DNA of 64,000 nucleotides from positions 62,001-126,000 of the forward strand of contig NZ_JTAM01000001.1 of the NCBI RefSeq assembly GCF_000812565.1, given 5' to 3'. The position numbers and the translations under genes were made by a program. The stretch comes from Flammeovirga sp. OC4. GTDB taxonomy: Bacteria > Bacteroidota > Bacteroidia > Cytophagales > Flammeovirgaceae. The notes below the pieces were generated by a model. That model was not told where the DNA came from and did not search any database. It saw only the letters and a program-made list of their open reading frames with translations. Shown here in pieces: positions 25,748 through 34,453 of the stretch. Position 1 is the first letter of the stretch. Each line of letters begins with the position of its first letter.

Positions 25748-26695
25748 TTAGCGTAGTAATGACTTGATTTTCTTCTCAATCGGTGCTCTTTTAATACCTT
25801 TACCGATAATCACCATCTTATTCTCACGCTTTTCACCTTCTTTCCAAGCGGAGCCTATATTGATTTTTGACTCATTTCGAACTCCTTGGATGACAACCCT
25901 ATTCTCTTCTCCTTTAATATTAAAAATACCTTTGAATCTGAAAATCACCTCAAATTGCAATTGAAATAAGACAGACAACCACATTTCTAATTTTACGGGA
26001 TCAACCTCACCTTCAAAAGTAAACGCATGAGAAACCACCTCTCCATGAGCATGTTCGTGTGCAGCTCCAATAAAACTAGCCCTTTCTTCTACTTTATCTA
26101 CATTAAAGGAATTGAGGTTAAGAATATCTTTTTCAATTACTTCTCCATTGTAATTTTTCTCCACCAAAGCTAGTGGGTTCATGAGTTTCAAGTAGAAAGC
26201 CATTTTCTTTACTTGTTCCTCTGTAGAAAGGTCGCATTTTGATAAAACTATGTAATCACTGAAGGCAATTTGCTTTGATGCTACTTCATGATCTTTTAGA
26301 GATTGCTCAAAATTTAAGGTATCCGCAATACAAATACATGCGTTTAATTCAAATAACTTAGAAATAGCCGGATCTCCTACAAAAGCTGCTGCGATTGATG
26401 AAGGCTCCGCTATACCTGTAGTTTCAACTAATAAGTGATCTATTTCTTTACCAGATTTAAGTAAGTTTCTTAAGACCTCTCTAAGTTCTCCATTTAAACT
26501 ACAGCAAATACATCCATTCGACAATTCAAAAACATCTTGCTCGGTATCTACGACTAAGCAACCATCAATTCCTACTTCACCAAATTCATTTTCAATGATA
26601 GCAAATTTTGTATCAGGATATTTTTGAATAAGATTATTTAAAAATGTTGTCTTCCCTGCTCCTAAGAAGCCTGTTATTAATGTTACTTTTATCAT
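25748..26695 (-). CDS. CobW/COG0523-family GTPase (metal chaperone-like)
   Basis: A 315-aa G3E-type GTPase counted from the ATG at 26695. Walker A is GFLGAGKTT at 9-17; ENEFGEVGIDG follows at about 35-45. The metal-binding CxCC motif is C62-I-C64-C65; Walker B is LLVETTGIAEP near 83-93, and SKCD near 150 stands in for NKxD. The C-terminal CobW_C domain runs from about 215. There is a His-rich AAHEHAHGE near 205. Family members deliver Zn2+ or Co2+ to target enzymes, often under zinc limitation. The frame is open 18 codons further, but the extension lacks homology-like features and would precede the beta strand of the G domain. Substrate metal is inferred, not shown. Confidence 0.9.
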   Translation of the reverse strand: MIKVTLITGFLGAGKTTFLNNLIQKYPDTKFAIIENEFGEVGIDGCLVVDTEQDVFELSNGCICCSLNGELREVLRNLLKSGKEIDHLLVETTGIAEPSSIAAAFVGDPAISKLFELNACICIADTLNFEQSLKDHEVASKQIAFSDYIVLSKCDLSTEEQVKKMAFYLKLMNPLALVEKNYNGEVIEKDILNLNSFNVDKVEERASFIGAAHEHAHGEVVSHAFTFEGEVDPVKLEMWLSVLFQLQFEVIFRFKGIFNIKGEENRVVIQGVRNESKINIGSAWKEGEKRENKMVIIGKGIKRAPIEKKIKSLLR

Positions 26696-26841
26696 AGTGT
26701 TTTTTTCCAGAAAATTTTGTGGATGCAAAGTTAATAAGCATTCATACAAATTGAAATCATATTAGAATACTCCTTTCATAACATTATGTTTTCTTCACAA
26801 AAAAAGGATTCCAAGTGTACTTATAAAATGATTCAATTCCG

Positions 26842-26849
26842 TATATTTG
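26842..26849 (+). promoter_or_regulatory. Candidate promoter of the IMPDH/GMPR gene (TATATTTG)
   Basis: TATATTTG fits TAnnTTTG and lies 40 bp before the ATG at 26890. No clear -33 TTG at the right distance. Confidence 0.4.
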
Positions 26850-26889
26850 TATGTTTTGTGAATATAAAATCAGAGTATAATCTTCCATT

Positions 26890-27924
26890 ATGAAAATCAG
26901 AAAAGCCTATAGTTTTGATGACGTATTAATCGTACCGAAGTACAATACCATCAAATCGAGAAGAGATGTTAGTTTTAAGACTAAAGTTACTAAAAATCAT
27001 ACTATTGACATACCTGTTTTAATTGCAAATATGGACACAGTTTGTGAAAGCGAAATGTGTATTGCAGTAGGTAGATTGGGTGGTTTAGGTGTACTTCACC
27101 GTTTCTTAACGATCGAAGAACAAGCTAACGAAGTGAGAAAAGTGAAAGCTGAAAATTTACTTTGTGCTGCCGCTTTAGGAATTAAAGATTATGAGGAAAG
27201 ATTAGCTGCTCTTGCGGAGGCAAAAGTTGATATTATCGTTCTCGATATTGCTCACGGTCACTCTGAAATGACGAAAGAAACATTGCTCTTCATCAAGAAA
27301 AACTACCCTCAAATTGACGTTATGGTAGGTAATATTGCTACTAGAGATGCTGCGGTAGATTTCTTGGAATGGGGTGCTGATGCACTAAAAGTAGGTATCG
27401 GTCCTGGTTCAATGTGTACAACTCGTATCATGACAGGTTCTGGTGTGCCTCAATTAACTGCGATTGACGATGTATATCAAGCGGTAGGTAACCGAATTCC
27501 AATTTGTGCTGACGGTGGTATTAAACAACCTGGTGATGTGGTAAAAGCGATTGGTGTTGGTGCTGACAATGTAATGGTTGGTTCGATTGTTTCTGGTACT
27601 GATGAAGCTCCTGGTGAATTGATTACAACGACTGAGGGAAAATTCAAAACTTACAGAGGTATGGCTTCATTTGATGCTGCGATCAGTAAGTTGAAAAAAG
27701 ACAATAAAAAATCAAGGGAAGTAATTTCTGTTGAAGGTGAAAAAACGTTAGTCCCTTACAAAGGGCCAGTTGAGCCTATCATTAAAAAATACTTGGGTGG
27801 TTTAGCATCTGGTATGACTTACCAAGGTGCTACTTCTATTGATCAGATGAAAGGTGAAGTGGAGTTTGTTGAAATGACAACTTCAGGACTTTATGAGTCA
27901 AAAGCTCATGGTGTCCGTAACTAA
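26890..27924 (+). CDS. IMP dehydrogenase / GMP reductase family enzyme lacking CBS domains
   Basis: A 344-aa TIM-barrel purine enzyme. FDDVLIVPK (9-17) is the shared N-terminal motif, and [11 protein letters not shown] (169-179) has the catalytic Cys176. DGGI near 216 and [13 protein letters not shown] near 235 bind the phosphate; the C-terminus reads SGMTYQGA. The length without CBS domains is that of GMP reductase (GMP to IMP), and [11 protein letters not shown] resembles the GuaC form. However, the final ESKAHGV and [12 protein letters not shown] are like IMPDH (IMP to XMP). I therefore give the family only. A strong terminator follows. Confidence 0.8.
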   Translation: MKIRKAYSFDDVLIVPKYNTIKSRRDVSFKTKVTKNHTIDIPVLIANMDTVCESEMCIAVGRLGGLGVLHRFLTIEEQANEVRKVKAENLLCAAALGIKDYEERLAALAEAKVDIIVLDIAHGHSEMTKETLLFIKKNYPQIDVMVGNIATRDAAVDFLEWGADALKVGIGPGSMCTTRIMTGSGVPQLTAIDDVYQAVGNRIPICADGGIKQPGDVVKAIGVGADNVMVGSIVSGTDEAPGELITTTEGKFKTYRGMASFDAAISKLKKDNKKSREVISVEGEKTLVPYKGPVEPIIKKYLGGLASGMTYQGATSIDQMKGEVEFVEMTTSGLYESKAHGVRN

Positions 27925-27940
27925 TTTAACGATATAAATT

Positions 27941-27990
27941 AAAAAAAGTAGCCTTGTAGTTCTGAATACTGCAAGGCTACTTTTTATTTT
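27941..27990. terminator. Bidirectional terminator after the IMPDH/GMPR gene
   Basis: AAAAAGTAGCCTTG pairs with a nearly perfect CAAGGCTACTTTTT (27943-27956 with 27972-27985); a T-run follows on the plus strand and A-run precedes it, so the convergent thioredoxin gene can use it as well. Confidence 0.85.
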
Positions 27991-28005
27991 GATGCTATAT
28001 TAAAT

Positions 28006-29199
28006 CTATATTGCTTTAGTAATTTTATCTAAAAGCTTTTGAGTACCCGCAGGATTCCTTCCTCTACTTTTGGCTAACTCTATTGACTTTTCTGCTGCTA
28101 CCTTAGCTTCCTCATACATTTTTAGCTTATAAAGTATATTTGCCTGGGTATCTAAATTAAAAGCTTGCTCTTGAAGTACTACCGACCTATTAGCCCAAAG
28201 TAATGCTTTATTTAAATACTTTTTACTTACCTCCGCCCTGTAAAAACTCCATGCAAATTTATTTAATTCGATAAATAGTTTCCTTTGGTTTTTTACTTCA
28301 CAAAGTGCTATAAATTTGTCGGCACTGTAGGATGCCGTTTTCCAATTCCCTTTGCTAAGATAATACTGAACGTCAAGTGATAAATAATAATACTCCGCTT
28401 TGTCTTTGCCTAATATTTTTTCTATAACATTCTTTTGTGCTTCCCAATCACCTATTGATCCTCTTCTAAATAATGGGTACAACGTATTCGAGATAATTGA
28501 GTTATATATTTTATCAACTTCATTAACGCTATGAGATTGTAAATAATATTCTTCTAGGTTGGTAAACATCAAGACATATTTTGAAGTAATGCTTTGTTGG
28601 GATGCTACATGCCCGATAGTCTCTAAGACATCCTTTTCTTTAAAGTCTGACTCTTCCAACTTCGAAAACCATAAGTCAAGCATTTCTTTATCTGAAGAAT
28701 TTCCTTTGTAAACAATAGATAAATATTGTGTCAGAAGCTCTTTTGAATAATTTGTCTTTTTCAGCTCACCTTTCAATGTGATAATTTCCTCTGATAAATT
28801 CACCACTTTTTTACTCTGTTCAATAAATCCCCTAAGATTAGGAGCCCCTGATTTCCTGTAAACTAACTTACCATCAGGTAAAAAATACATCAATGTTGGA
28901 AAAGAGGTAATTGTAAATTCGTTTTTAAAGTCCATCCCTCTAGAACTTTCCATGTCCAGTGCTACTGAGATAAAATTTTCATTGTATAGATCCCCCACTT
29001 CTTTTTTAGGAAAAACATCTCTTTTCAACATCTTGCACGGACCACACCATGTAGTATAAGCATCCACAAAAATTAGTTTATTGGTTCTTTTAGCTTCTGC
29101 TTTAGCTTGCTCCCAACTGCCTTCGAAAAAGTTAATCCCTTGTGCATTTGTTGTGAAAGCAATAACACTAATAATTAGTGTTAGAATAGTTTTTTTCAT
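28006..29199 (-). CDS. Secreted thioredoxin-fold protein with C-terminal TPR-like region (paralogue B)
   Basis: A 397-aa protein. A signal peptide (1-19, ending TNA) is followed by a thioredoxin-like domain (about 20-130): the phrase GINFFEGSWEQAKAEAK, then the redox site W51-C52-G53-P54-C55 and a cis-Pro in FPTLMYFLPDG. The remaining 260 residues are helical and end in a TPR-like unit (ALLWANRSVVLQEQAFNLDTQANILY, in part). Its paralogue lies directly upstream on the same strand (29558-30760). It is probably periplasmic and reduces disulphides. The two copies share more than the fold, including the same C-terminal array, so they arose by tandem duplication. Confidence 0.88.
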   Translation of the reverse strand: MKKTILTLIISVIAFTTNAQGINFFEGSWEQAKAEAKRTNKLIFVDAYTTWCGPCKMLKRDVFPKKEVGDLYNENFISVALDMESSRGMDFKNEFTITSFPTLMYFLPDGKLVYRKSGAPNLRGFIEQSKKVVNLSEEIITLKGELKKTNYSKELLTQYLSIVYKGNSSDKEMLDLWFSKLEESDFKEKDVLETIGHVASQQSITSKYVLMFTNLEEYYLQSHSVNEVDKIYNSIISNTLYPLFRRGSIGDWEAQKNVIEKILGKDKAEYYYLSLDVQYYLSKGNWKTASYSADKFIALCEVKNQRKLFIELNKFAWSFYRAEVSKKYLNKALLWANRSVVLQEQAFNLDTQANILYKLKMYEEAKVAAEKSIELAKSRGRNPAGTQKLLDKITKAI

Positions 29200-29557
29200 T
29201 TCTTACTTTTTTAGAGAACGTAAAATAGTTTGTCAAAATAGGCATACTAATGAATAGTAGTCAGCTTTCCATTGTTGCTTTAATTGCCGTAAAAATAGAA
29301 TAAAAAACAGAACCCTGTTTCATAAAAACAAAATTTTATTCTGCAATAACATATTAACACCCACAAAAAAGATAATTTCACCACTCTGGTTCTCTACTTT
29401 AATTACAAAAACCATTGTTAAATCCAACAAGACGTTATGCATGTTGCTTTTCAGAGTTTCCTATCACAAAACAGCAAACAAAAGAGCTCATTGATACTGA
29501 TATCTTCAGTTCCAATGAGCTTTTTGAGTTCATGATGAGTTTTTATTGTTGTGACAC
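29200..29557. other. Intergenic region between the two thioredoxin paralogues
   Basis: This 358-bp stretch holds the terminator of the upstream paralogue (29481-29527). The remaining 280 bp should carry the promoter of the downstream paralogue, but I found no full TTG/TAnnTTTG pair. No coding region is supported. Confidence 0.5.
29481..29527 (-). terminator. Terminator of thioredoxin paralogue A
   Basis: AGCTCATTG (29521-29513 on the minus strand) pairs with CAATGAGCT (29493-29485), with an inner ACTGA/TCAGT pair, then CTTTTGTTTG. It lies about 35 bp after the stop codon. Confidence 0.8.
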
Positions 29558-30760
29558 TTACAACATCGCATTTATCTTATCTAATAAAGTTTGTGTTGAG
29601 GTGTAATTTTGTCCATTCTCTTTTGCATATACAATAGATTTTTCAGCTGAAAATTTTGCTTGATCGTACTTTTTCAACTTATAATATAAGTGTGCTTGCG
29701 TATCCAAATTAGCGTACCCTTCTTTTAATTCTACAGATCGATTGGCCCAAGTCAGTGCTTTTTTCAAATATTTCTCCCCAACCCTCGATTTAAAAAATTC
29801 CCATGCATAAGTATTCAATCGCTGAGATAAATAAGGATCATTTGCTTGTTCATAAATCATAATCACTTTATCAATACTTAAACTAGCATTTTGCCAATCT
29901 TTTTTGGAGATATAAAATACTGCATCTAATGAAGGGAAGACTTCTTCGACATTTTCATTACCTAAGGCTTTAATCAATCGATTTTTCTCAGAATTCCATT
30001 CGGTCAGTGATGCGGTTTCTTGAATATCATAAAGCGTATTACTTGCTATTTCTTGATACATATCCTTTGCAGTGAAATTATCAAACTGAGACATGATCTT
30101 CTCTTCATTTTTTCGAAATACTTTCACTACTTCATCTGATACTTCTGCAACTGAAGTGGCATGAGCAATTAATTTTAAATTCTCTTTGTCATTAAAGTCT
30201 TCCTCCTTAAGCATTGCTAGCCACTTATCCAGCAACATTTTTTCTGATGAAGCTGCAGCATAGGCTAATTGTAAATAACTTCTCAACTCATCTTTGGATG
30301 GATTGGGAGTTGATTTAACTTTTCGTTCTAAAGTATAAAACTGTTTCGAGGGATCTAATGCATCTTTTCCATATTGAATAAAATCTCTTGGCTCAGCGGC
30401 TCCTACCATCTTATGCACTAATTCACCATTAGGATTTAAATATAGCAAAGTTGGAAACGCTTTTACTTCAAACTTTTTTGCAAATTGAACTCCTTCTCCT
30501 TTTTCCATATCAATGGCTACAGAAATGTATTGAGCATTGTAAAACTCCCCAACATCTTTATCTGTAAAAACATTCTTTTTAAGGTATTTACAAGGGCCAC
30601 ACCAAGTAGTATAGGCATCAACAAAAATATATTTATTCGTCTTTTTTGCTTCAATTTTAGCGTCTTTCCATGAGCCTTCAAAAAACTCAATACCTTGAGC
30701 TTGAGCAAAGAAAAAGGGTATCAGAAGAGAAAAAAGAAATGTTAGCGTAATTTTTTTCAT
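29558..30760 (-). CDS. Secreted thioredoxin-fold protein with C-terminal TPR-like region (paralogue A)
   Basis: A 400-aa protein counted from the ATG at 30760. A signal peptide (about 1-22, ending AQAQ) is followed by a thioredoxin-like domain with GIEFFEGSWKDAK, W53-C54-G55-P56-C57 and FPTLLYLNPNGELV, then a helical region ending in ALTWANRSVELKEGYANLDTQAH (in part). The frame is open 21 codons further upstream, but a terminator of the TonB receptor gene (30801-30831) lies in that extension and the signal peptide starts at MKKITLTF. It follows the TonB receptor gene and precedes paralogue B. A role in oxidative folding or repair of envelope proteins is inferred. Confidence 0.88.
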   Translation of the reverse strand: MKKITLTFLFSLLIPFFFAQAQGIEFFEGSWKDAKIEAKKTNKYIFVDAYTTWCGPCKYLKKNVFTDKDVGEFYNAQYISVAIDMEKGEGVQFAKKFEVKAFPTLLYLNPNGELVHKMVGAAEPRDFIQYGKDALDPSKQFYTLERKVKSTPNPSKDELRSYLQLAYAAASSEKMLLDKWLAMLKEEDFNDKENLKLIAHATSVAEVSDEVVKVFRKNEEKIMSQFDNFTAKDMYQEIASNTLYDIQETASLTEWNSEKNRLIKALGNENVEEVFPSLDAVFYISKKDWQNASLSIDKVIMIYEQANDPYLSQRLNTYAWEFFKSRVGEKYLKKALTWANRSVELKEGYANLDTQAHLYYKLKKYDQAKFSAEKSIVYAKENGQNYTSTQTLLDKINAML

Positions 30761-30800
30761 AGGTAAGTATAGTTTGATTTCAAGAATGTATTTTTTTAGA

Positions 30801-30831
30801 TAAAACAAAACCCAAAGCTTCAACTTTGGGT
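30801..30831 (-). terminator. Terminator of the TonB receptor gene
   Basis: ACCCAAAG (30831-30824 on the minus strand) pairs with CTTTGGGT (30817-30810), followed by TTTGTTTTA. It lies 64 bp past the receptor stop and before the start of thioredoxin paralogue A, supporting the shorter start for that gene. Confidence 0.8.
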
Positions 30832-30894
30832 CAAGATTATTTCCGAAATACTTTGATAATTTGACTCATACAATATAGTCAAAATAAATCATGA

Positions 30895-33234
30895 TTAAAA
30901 CCAAGCACTAAGACTTACAGAGAAGTTTCTACCAGGTTCTGGGATATTCAAAATTCTGTATCGAGAAAGGTGTCTCATATATACATTATCGGTCAGGTTA
31001 TCTATTCTGAATAATAAATTACCGTAAACATTATTGATTGAAAAACCTGTCCCCATTTTGAAACCAAATGCAGCATATCCTTCCGTCCTTTTCTCGTTAC
31101 GATCTACCCTATTTTGGGCCTGTACTAATTCAGCATTGAAAGCTACAAAAGGTTTTGAGAAGAAACTGTGATTGATATTCGCTGTATAAGTAATTTCATT
31201 TAAGGTCGCCAACGGTGGTATAAATGGAAATGACCTATTTAAATCAGTATTTACAGCATATACATATTCGGTTGCATTTGAGAACTTAAATGATGGAGAA
31301 ATTTCCCAATCCAACATAAATTCATGACCAAAGAAGTAGCCTGCACTTTCAGTATAACGATAAATCTGCCCTGCATCTGGAAGCGTTGATGCATCTCCGC
31401 TAGCTGCTAGGTAGATATAATTCGTGTAATAGTTAAAATAAGGACTAAAAGATACATTTAATTTTTTGGAAGAATAGGAAAGGTTAATATCCCACTGATA
31501 CCCTTCTTCAGGGTTTAGATCCGGATCTCCTTGTTCATGCCTGAAGGTACCGTGATGTACACCGTTTGCCGCTAACTCGTTTGCCGTTGGTGCTCTAAAC
31601 GTTTTGGCCACATTAGTATTTGCATTGATTACGTTAAACATCGTCCATTGTAAACCAAAAGACCCAGCGAAATTAAAATAGTCTTTGTTGATTGGTTCTG
31701 CTCTCACCCAAGGATTGTCACTACCGGGAGGGTCCTTGAAGAATGTATCTGTAAATTGTTCAGATGCAAAAGATATATAATCAAACCTTAGTCCACCAAT
31801 TAAATCTAAATTTGAGGCTAATTTATAACCTACAATACCGTAAGCTCCAAACGTATTTTGAAGGTAATCAGGTATTAAAAAGTCATAACCACTTCTTGAA
31901 TTTTCTTGTAGTTCATAAGAGACACCTACCTCCCATTTATTCTTCTCATTTTCTTTGTCGAAATGGATGTTTGTTGAAACGGTTTGAAGATCAAGAGCAT
32001 TAGCCACAAACCCTTCCTCACCTACAGGTCTTCCATGACGAGAAGGATCGGAAAGTTCTCTTCTGTCATTGTTCTGATAACCTATATCCATCCAAAGTAC
32101 ACCTCCCCATGTATCCACATGAGAATTTAAAGTAACCATCTGATGAATGATTTCTTGTCTTGGAATTTCGGGGTTCCTTGCATTCCCAAAGCTATCAATC
32201 CATGATTGCGTAGGTATACCTGTTGCACCAGGAAATAGACCTACCGTTTGATCAAACATACTATATGATACGCTTGTCACCCATTTTTTACCACTGAAAC
32301 CAACGGTTCCTTTAATAGAACCAATATTACCTCCTGTATTCGCTAAGAAGCCATTTGTAATTTGATAGACTCCTCCTAAATAATCAAATCGTGTTGCTGG
32401 AACTTGGTAATTTCCAAAATCATCATATCCTCCAGAAAGTTGATAAAAGACTTTATTCTTTTGTGCGTTGACTTTAAACTCTCCACCGAAATAGTCATTA
32501 TTACTTTTGTAGTTTAATATGGCACTTCCTTCTACTTTATTTTCACCAAGAGGTTCTGGTGATTTCATTCTGATCACACCTCCTAATCCATCTGATCCAT
32601 ATTTTAATGTTGCAGCACCTTTAGCGATTTCCACTTCATCTACGGTTGACTGTCCAACAGACAAACCATGATCCATACCCCATTGTTGGTCTTCAAGTTT
32701 CACTCCGTCCACACTCACAACAACTCTTGACCCTGCCATTCCTCTCACTGTAGGTTTAGAAATACCCACACCTGTACTGATATAAGAAACACCTGCTGTT
32801 TTTGAAAGCGTTTCAGAAATTGTTGTTGCTCTTTGTACTTCTAAATCATACGAACTCACACTTGTGGTATTAAGTCCAGAAAGAGACAACTCATCATGAC
32901 CGTGGCTATGCACATCTACTTCATCTAACTCCTGTAAAGAGGGCTCTAATGAGATGGTTATTTTTTTACCTGCATTCACTTTTACTTCTTTTTCATCGAA
33001 ACCTAAAAAGTGAAAACTCAAGACTAAGCTTTTCTTTTGTCTTGTAAAACTAAATTTACCGCCTTTATCCGTTAAGGCTAGTATTTCCTCATTTTCAACG
33101 TCTTTAATTGAAACCCCTTCTAATGGAGTCCTTGATTCTGAATCGATTACAACCCCGTTGTAGTTATTATTTTGAGCTGAAATTATTAAAGAAATTAAAA
33201 GAAATGAGATGGTTAAAAAGTATTTTTGCAACAT
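30895..33234 (-). CDS. TonB-dependent outer-membrane receptor, ZnuD-like
   Basis: A 779-aa receptor. A signal peptide (1-20) is followed by a CarboxypepD_reg-like domain (about 25-98). A His-rich linker has HSHGHD at 109-114, and the plug (about 125-235) carries PTVRGMAGSRVVVSVDGV and KGAATLKYGSDGLGGVI. The 22-strand barrel ends in SLSAWF. FRAPTANELAANGVHHGTF and EQGDPDLNPEEGY in the barrel resemble ZnuD, a zinc receptor, and the His-rich linker fits metal uptake, so zinc is the best guess. A CobW-type chaperone is about 4 kb away. Copper or haem are alternatives. It is monocistronic with its own terminator. Confidence 0.88.
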   Translation of the reverse strand: MLQKYFLTISFLLISLIISAQNNNYNGVVIDSESRTPLEGVSIKDVENEEILALTDKGGKFSFTRQKKSLVLSFHFLGFDEKEVKVNAGKKITISLEPSLQELDEVDVHSHGHDELSLSGLNTTSVSSYDLEVQRATTISETLSKTAGVSYISTGVGISKPTVRGMAGSRVVVSVDGVKLEDQQWGMDHGLSVGQSTVDEVEIAKGAATLKYGSDGLGGVIRMKSPEPLGENKVEGSAILNYKSNNDYFGGEFKVNAQKNKVFYQLSGGYDDFGNYQVPATRFDYLGGVYQITNGFLANTGGNIGSIKGTVGFSGKKWVTSVSYSMFDQTVGLFPGATGIPTQSWIDSFGNARNPEIPRQEIIHQMVTLNSHVDTWGGVLWMDIGYQNNDRRELSDPSRHGRPVGEEGFVANALDLQTVSTNIHFDKENEKNKWEVGVSYELQENSRSGYDFLIPDYLQNTFGAYGIVGYKLASNLDLIGGLRFDYISFASEQFTDTFFKDPPGSDNPWVRAEPINKDYFNFAGSFGLQWTMFNVINANTNVAKTFRAPTANELAANGVHHGTFRHEQGDPDLNPEEGYQWDINLSYSSKKLNVSFSPYFNYYTNYIYLAASGDASTLPDAGQIYRYTESAGYFFGHEFMLDWEISPSFKFSNATEYVYAVNTDLNRSFPFIPPLATLNEITYTANINHSFFSKPFVAFNAELVQAQNRVDRNEKRTEGYAAFGFKMGTGFSINNVYGNLLFRIDNLTDNVYMRHLSRYRILNIPEPGRNFSVSLSAWF

Positions 33235-33239
33235 GATTG

Positions 33240-33247
33240 CAAAAATA
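33240..33247 (-). promoter_or_regulatory. Possible -7 element right before the TonB receptor start
   Basis: TATTTTTG on the minus strand ends 5 bp before the ATG at 33234. If real, the mRNA would begin at or next to the start codon (leaderless). No -33 TTG within 17-23 bp, and TATTTTTG is common by chance in this AT-rich DNA. Confidence 0.25.
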
Positions 33248-33484
33248 GAAAAAATAAGAAGATATAAAAACTCAAACCTATCTCTTTAAGGTCTATTTAA
33301 TTTTCAAATAGACCATTCAATACTAAATCTACTAATGTATTTTTGCCCTTACTTAAAATCAATTAAGTAGCTGATCATAATTAAATATAGATTATAAATG
33401 TAGAATGAATCTAAACTTAGGTTTGGTTAAAATACATTTAAGCTATAGATAATTTGAACAGGCACTTATTTAAATACATCCGAA

Positions 33485-33922
33485 ATGTTATCAAAAATCA
33501 ATCAAACGACTCCCAATCCATCATTTATATTAATTCGCGTTATGCTGGGAGTCGTTTTTCTTTCAGAAGGAATACAAAAATTTTTATATCCCGCTATTAG
33601 AGGTGCTGGTCGGTTTGAAAAAATTGGACTTCCACATCATGAGTTTTTAGGTTCATTTGTTGGTTTATGGGAAATTATATGTGGTATATTTCTTCTTTTT
33701 GGATTATTTACACGACTTAGTAGTTTAGTCACAACTATTATTATGACAACCGCAATCCTTACTACTAAGCTTGTCATTTTAGACAATGATGGCTTTTGGA
33801 GCATGATGCATGCAAGTAGAACAGATTGGTCAATGTTATTGGGAAGTATTTTTCTTTTTGTCAATGGTGGAGGGAAATGGTCTTTGGATATAATCTATCA
33901 AAATCGACAAAAAAATCTTTAA
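33485..33922 (+). CDS. DoxX-family membrane protein
   Basis: A 145-aa protein with four hydrophobic helices and the DoxX pattern: ILIRVMLGVVFLSEGIQKFLYP at about 16-37 (in part), GLWEIICGIFLLFGLFTRLSSL at about 61-82 and ASRTDWSMLLGSIFLFVNGGGKWSLD at about 110-135 (in part). The family is linked to quinone or sulphur redox chemistry in some bacteria, but the reaction is not settled. It is divergent from the TonB receptor, with 250 bp between them. Confidence 0.85.
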   Translation: MLSKINQTTPNPSFILIRVMLGVVFLSEGIQKFLYPAIRGAGRFEKIGLPHHEFLGSFVGLWEIICGIFLLFGLFTRLSSLVTTIIMTTAILTTKLVILDNDGFWSMMHASRTDWSMLLGSIFLFVNGGGKWSLDIIYQNRQKNL

Positions 33923-34098
33923 TGGTTTTAAAAGAAATAAGTAGAAAACATCCTATTCTTCAGGAAATGATGATATGAGAAGGGGATTTAAAATTTTATT
34001 TTGAATTATACATTAAAAAACTACACTTTTTATTTCATTCAATAATAAAGACTTACTCTTCCCTTTACATTTTTTTACGAAAATTACCGCTATAGGAT

Positions 34099-34129
34099 TT
34101 GCACTTTAAAAGCATACACCCCATATTTG
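34099..34129 (+). promoter_or_regulatory. Candidate tRNA-Met promoter
   Basis: TTG (34099-34101), a 20-bp spacer, then CATATTTG (34122-34129), one base off TAnnTTTG. The tRNA begins 11 bp downstream, as expected for a tRNA gene promoter. Confidence 0.55.
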
Positions 34130-34140
34130 CACTCCGAAAT

Positions 34141-34214
34141 GGCGAGGTAGCTCAGTTGGTTAGAGCGTCGGATTCATAACCCGGAGGTCACGAGTTCAAC
34201 TCTCGTTCTCGCTA
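34141..34214 (+). tRNA. tRNA-Met (CAU)
   Basis: A 74-nt cloverleaf without encoded CCA. Acceptor GGCGAGG pairs with TCTCGCT using G-U pairs at both ends; D arm GCTC/GAGC; anticodon loop TTCATAA with CAT; T arm ACGAG/CTCGT with loop TTCAACT; discriminator A73. Stem 31-39 is an A-C mismatch, and 27-43 is T-G. The first base pair and lack of three G-C pairs in the anticodon stem mark it as the elongator rather than initiator tRNA. A tRNA-Ile2 (CAU, modified) cannot be fully excluded. Confidence 0.95.
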
Positions 34215-34216
34215 CT

Positions 34217-34250
34217 AAAGCTCAAGGTAAAATTACCTTGGGCTTTTTTT
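34217..34250 (+). terminator. Terminator of the tRNA-Met gene
   Basis: AAAGCTCAAGGTAA (34217-34230) pairs with TTACCTTGGGCTTT (34233-34246), then a T-run. It lies 3 nt past the tRNA. Confidence 0.9.
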
Positions 34251-34371
34251 ATGCATTTTTTCATCGCTTAATAACTTTCATTTTCCAAGTACTTTTACCT
34301 AAAAAACTCAGAACCCTAATTCCACTTCAAAATATATAATCTAATCCTGCTCTTATTTGAATCATATTTTA

Positions 34372-34379
34372 TACATTTG
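34372..34379 (+). promoter_or_regulatory. Candidate gcvT promoter (TACATTTG)
   Basis: TACATTTG fits TAnnTTTG, 74 bp upstream of the gcvT ATG. The nearest TTG is only 12 bp further up, too close, so the match rests on the -7 box. The leader between them shows no glycine-riboswitch core. Confidence 0.4.
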
Positions 34380-34453
34380 ACAAAATTTTGCTAAGAGGTA
34401 TTTAACTGTCATTGAATACCGCGTTTTTTAACCGAAAAAACACATACTAAATC

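Noticed and set aside
34250-34453. Glycine riboswitch upstream of gcvT
   Set aside because: I see neither of the conserved glycine aptamer cores nor a terminator between the -7 element and gcvT.
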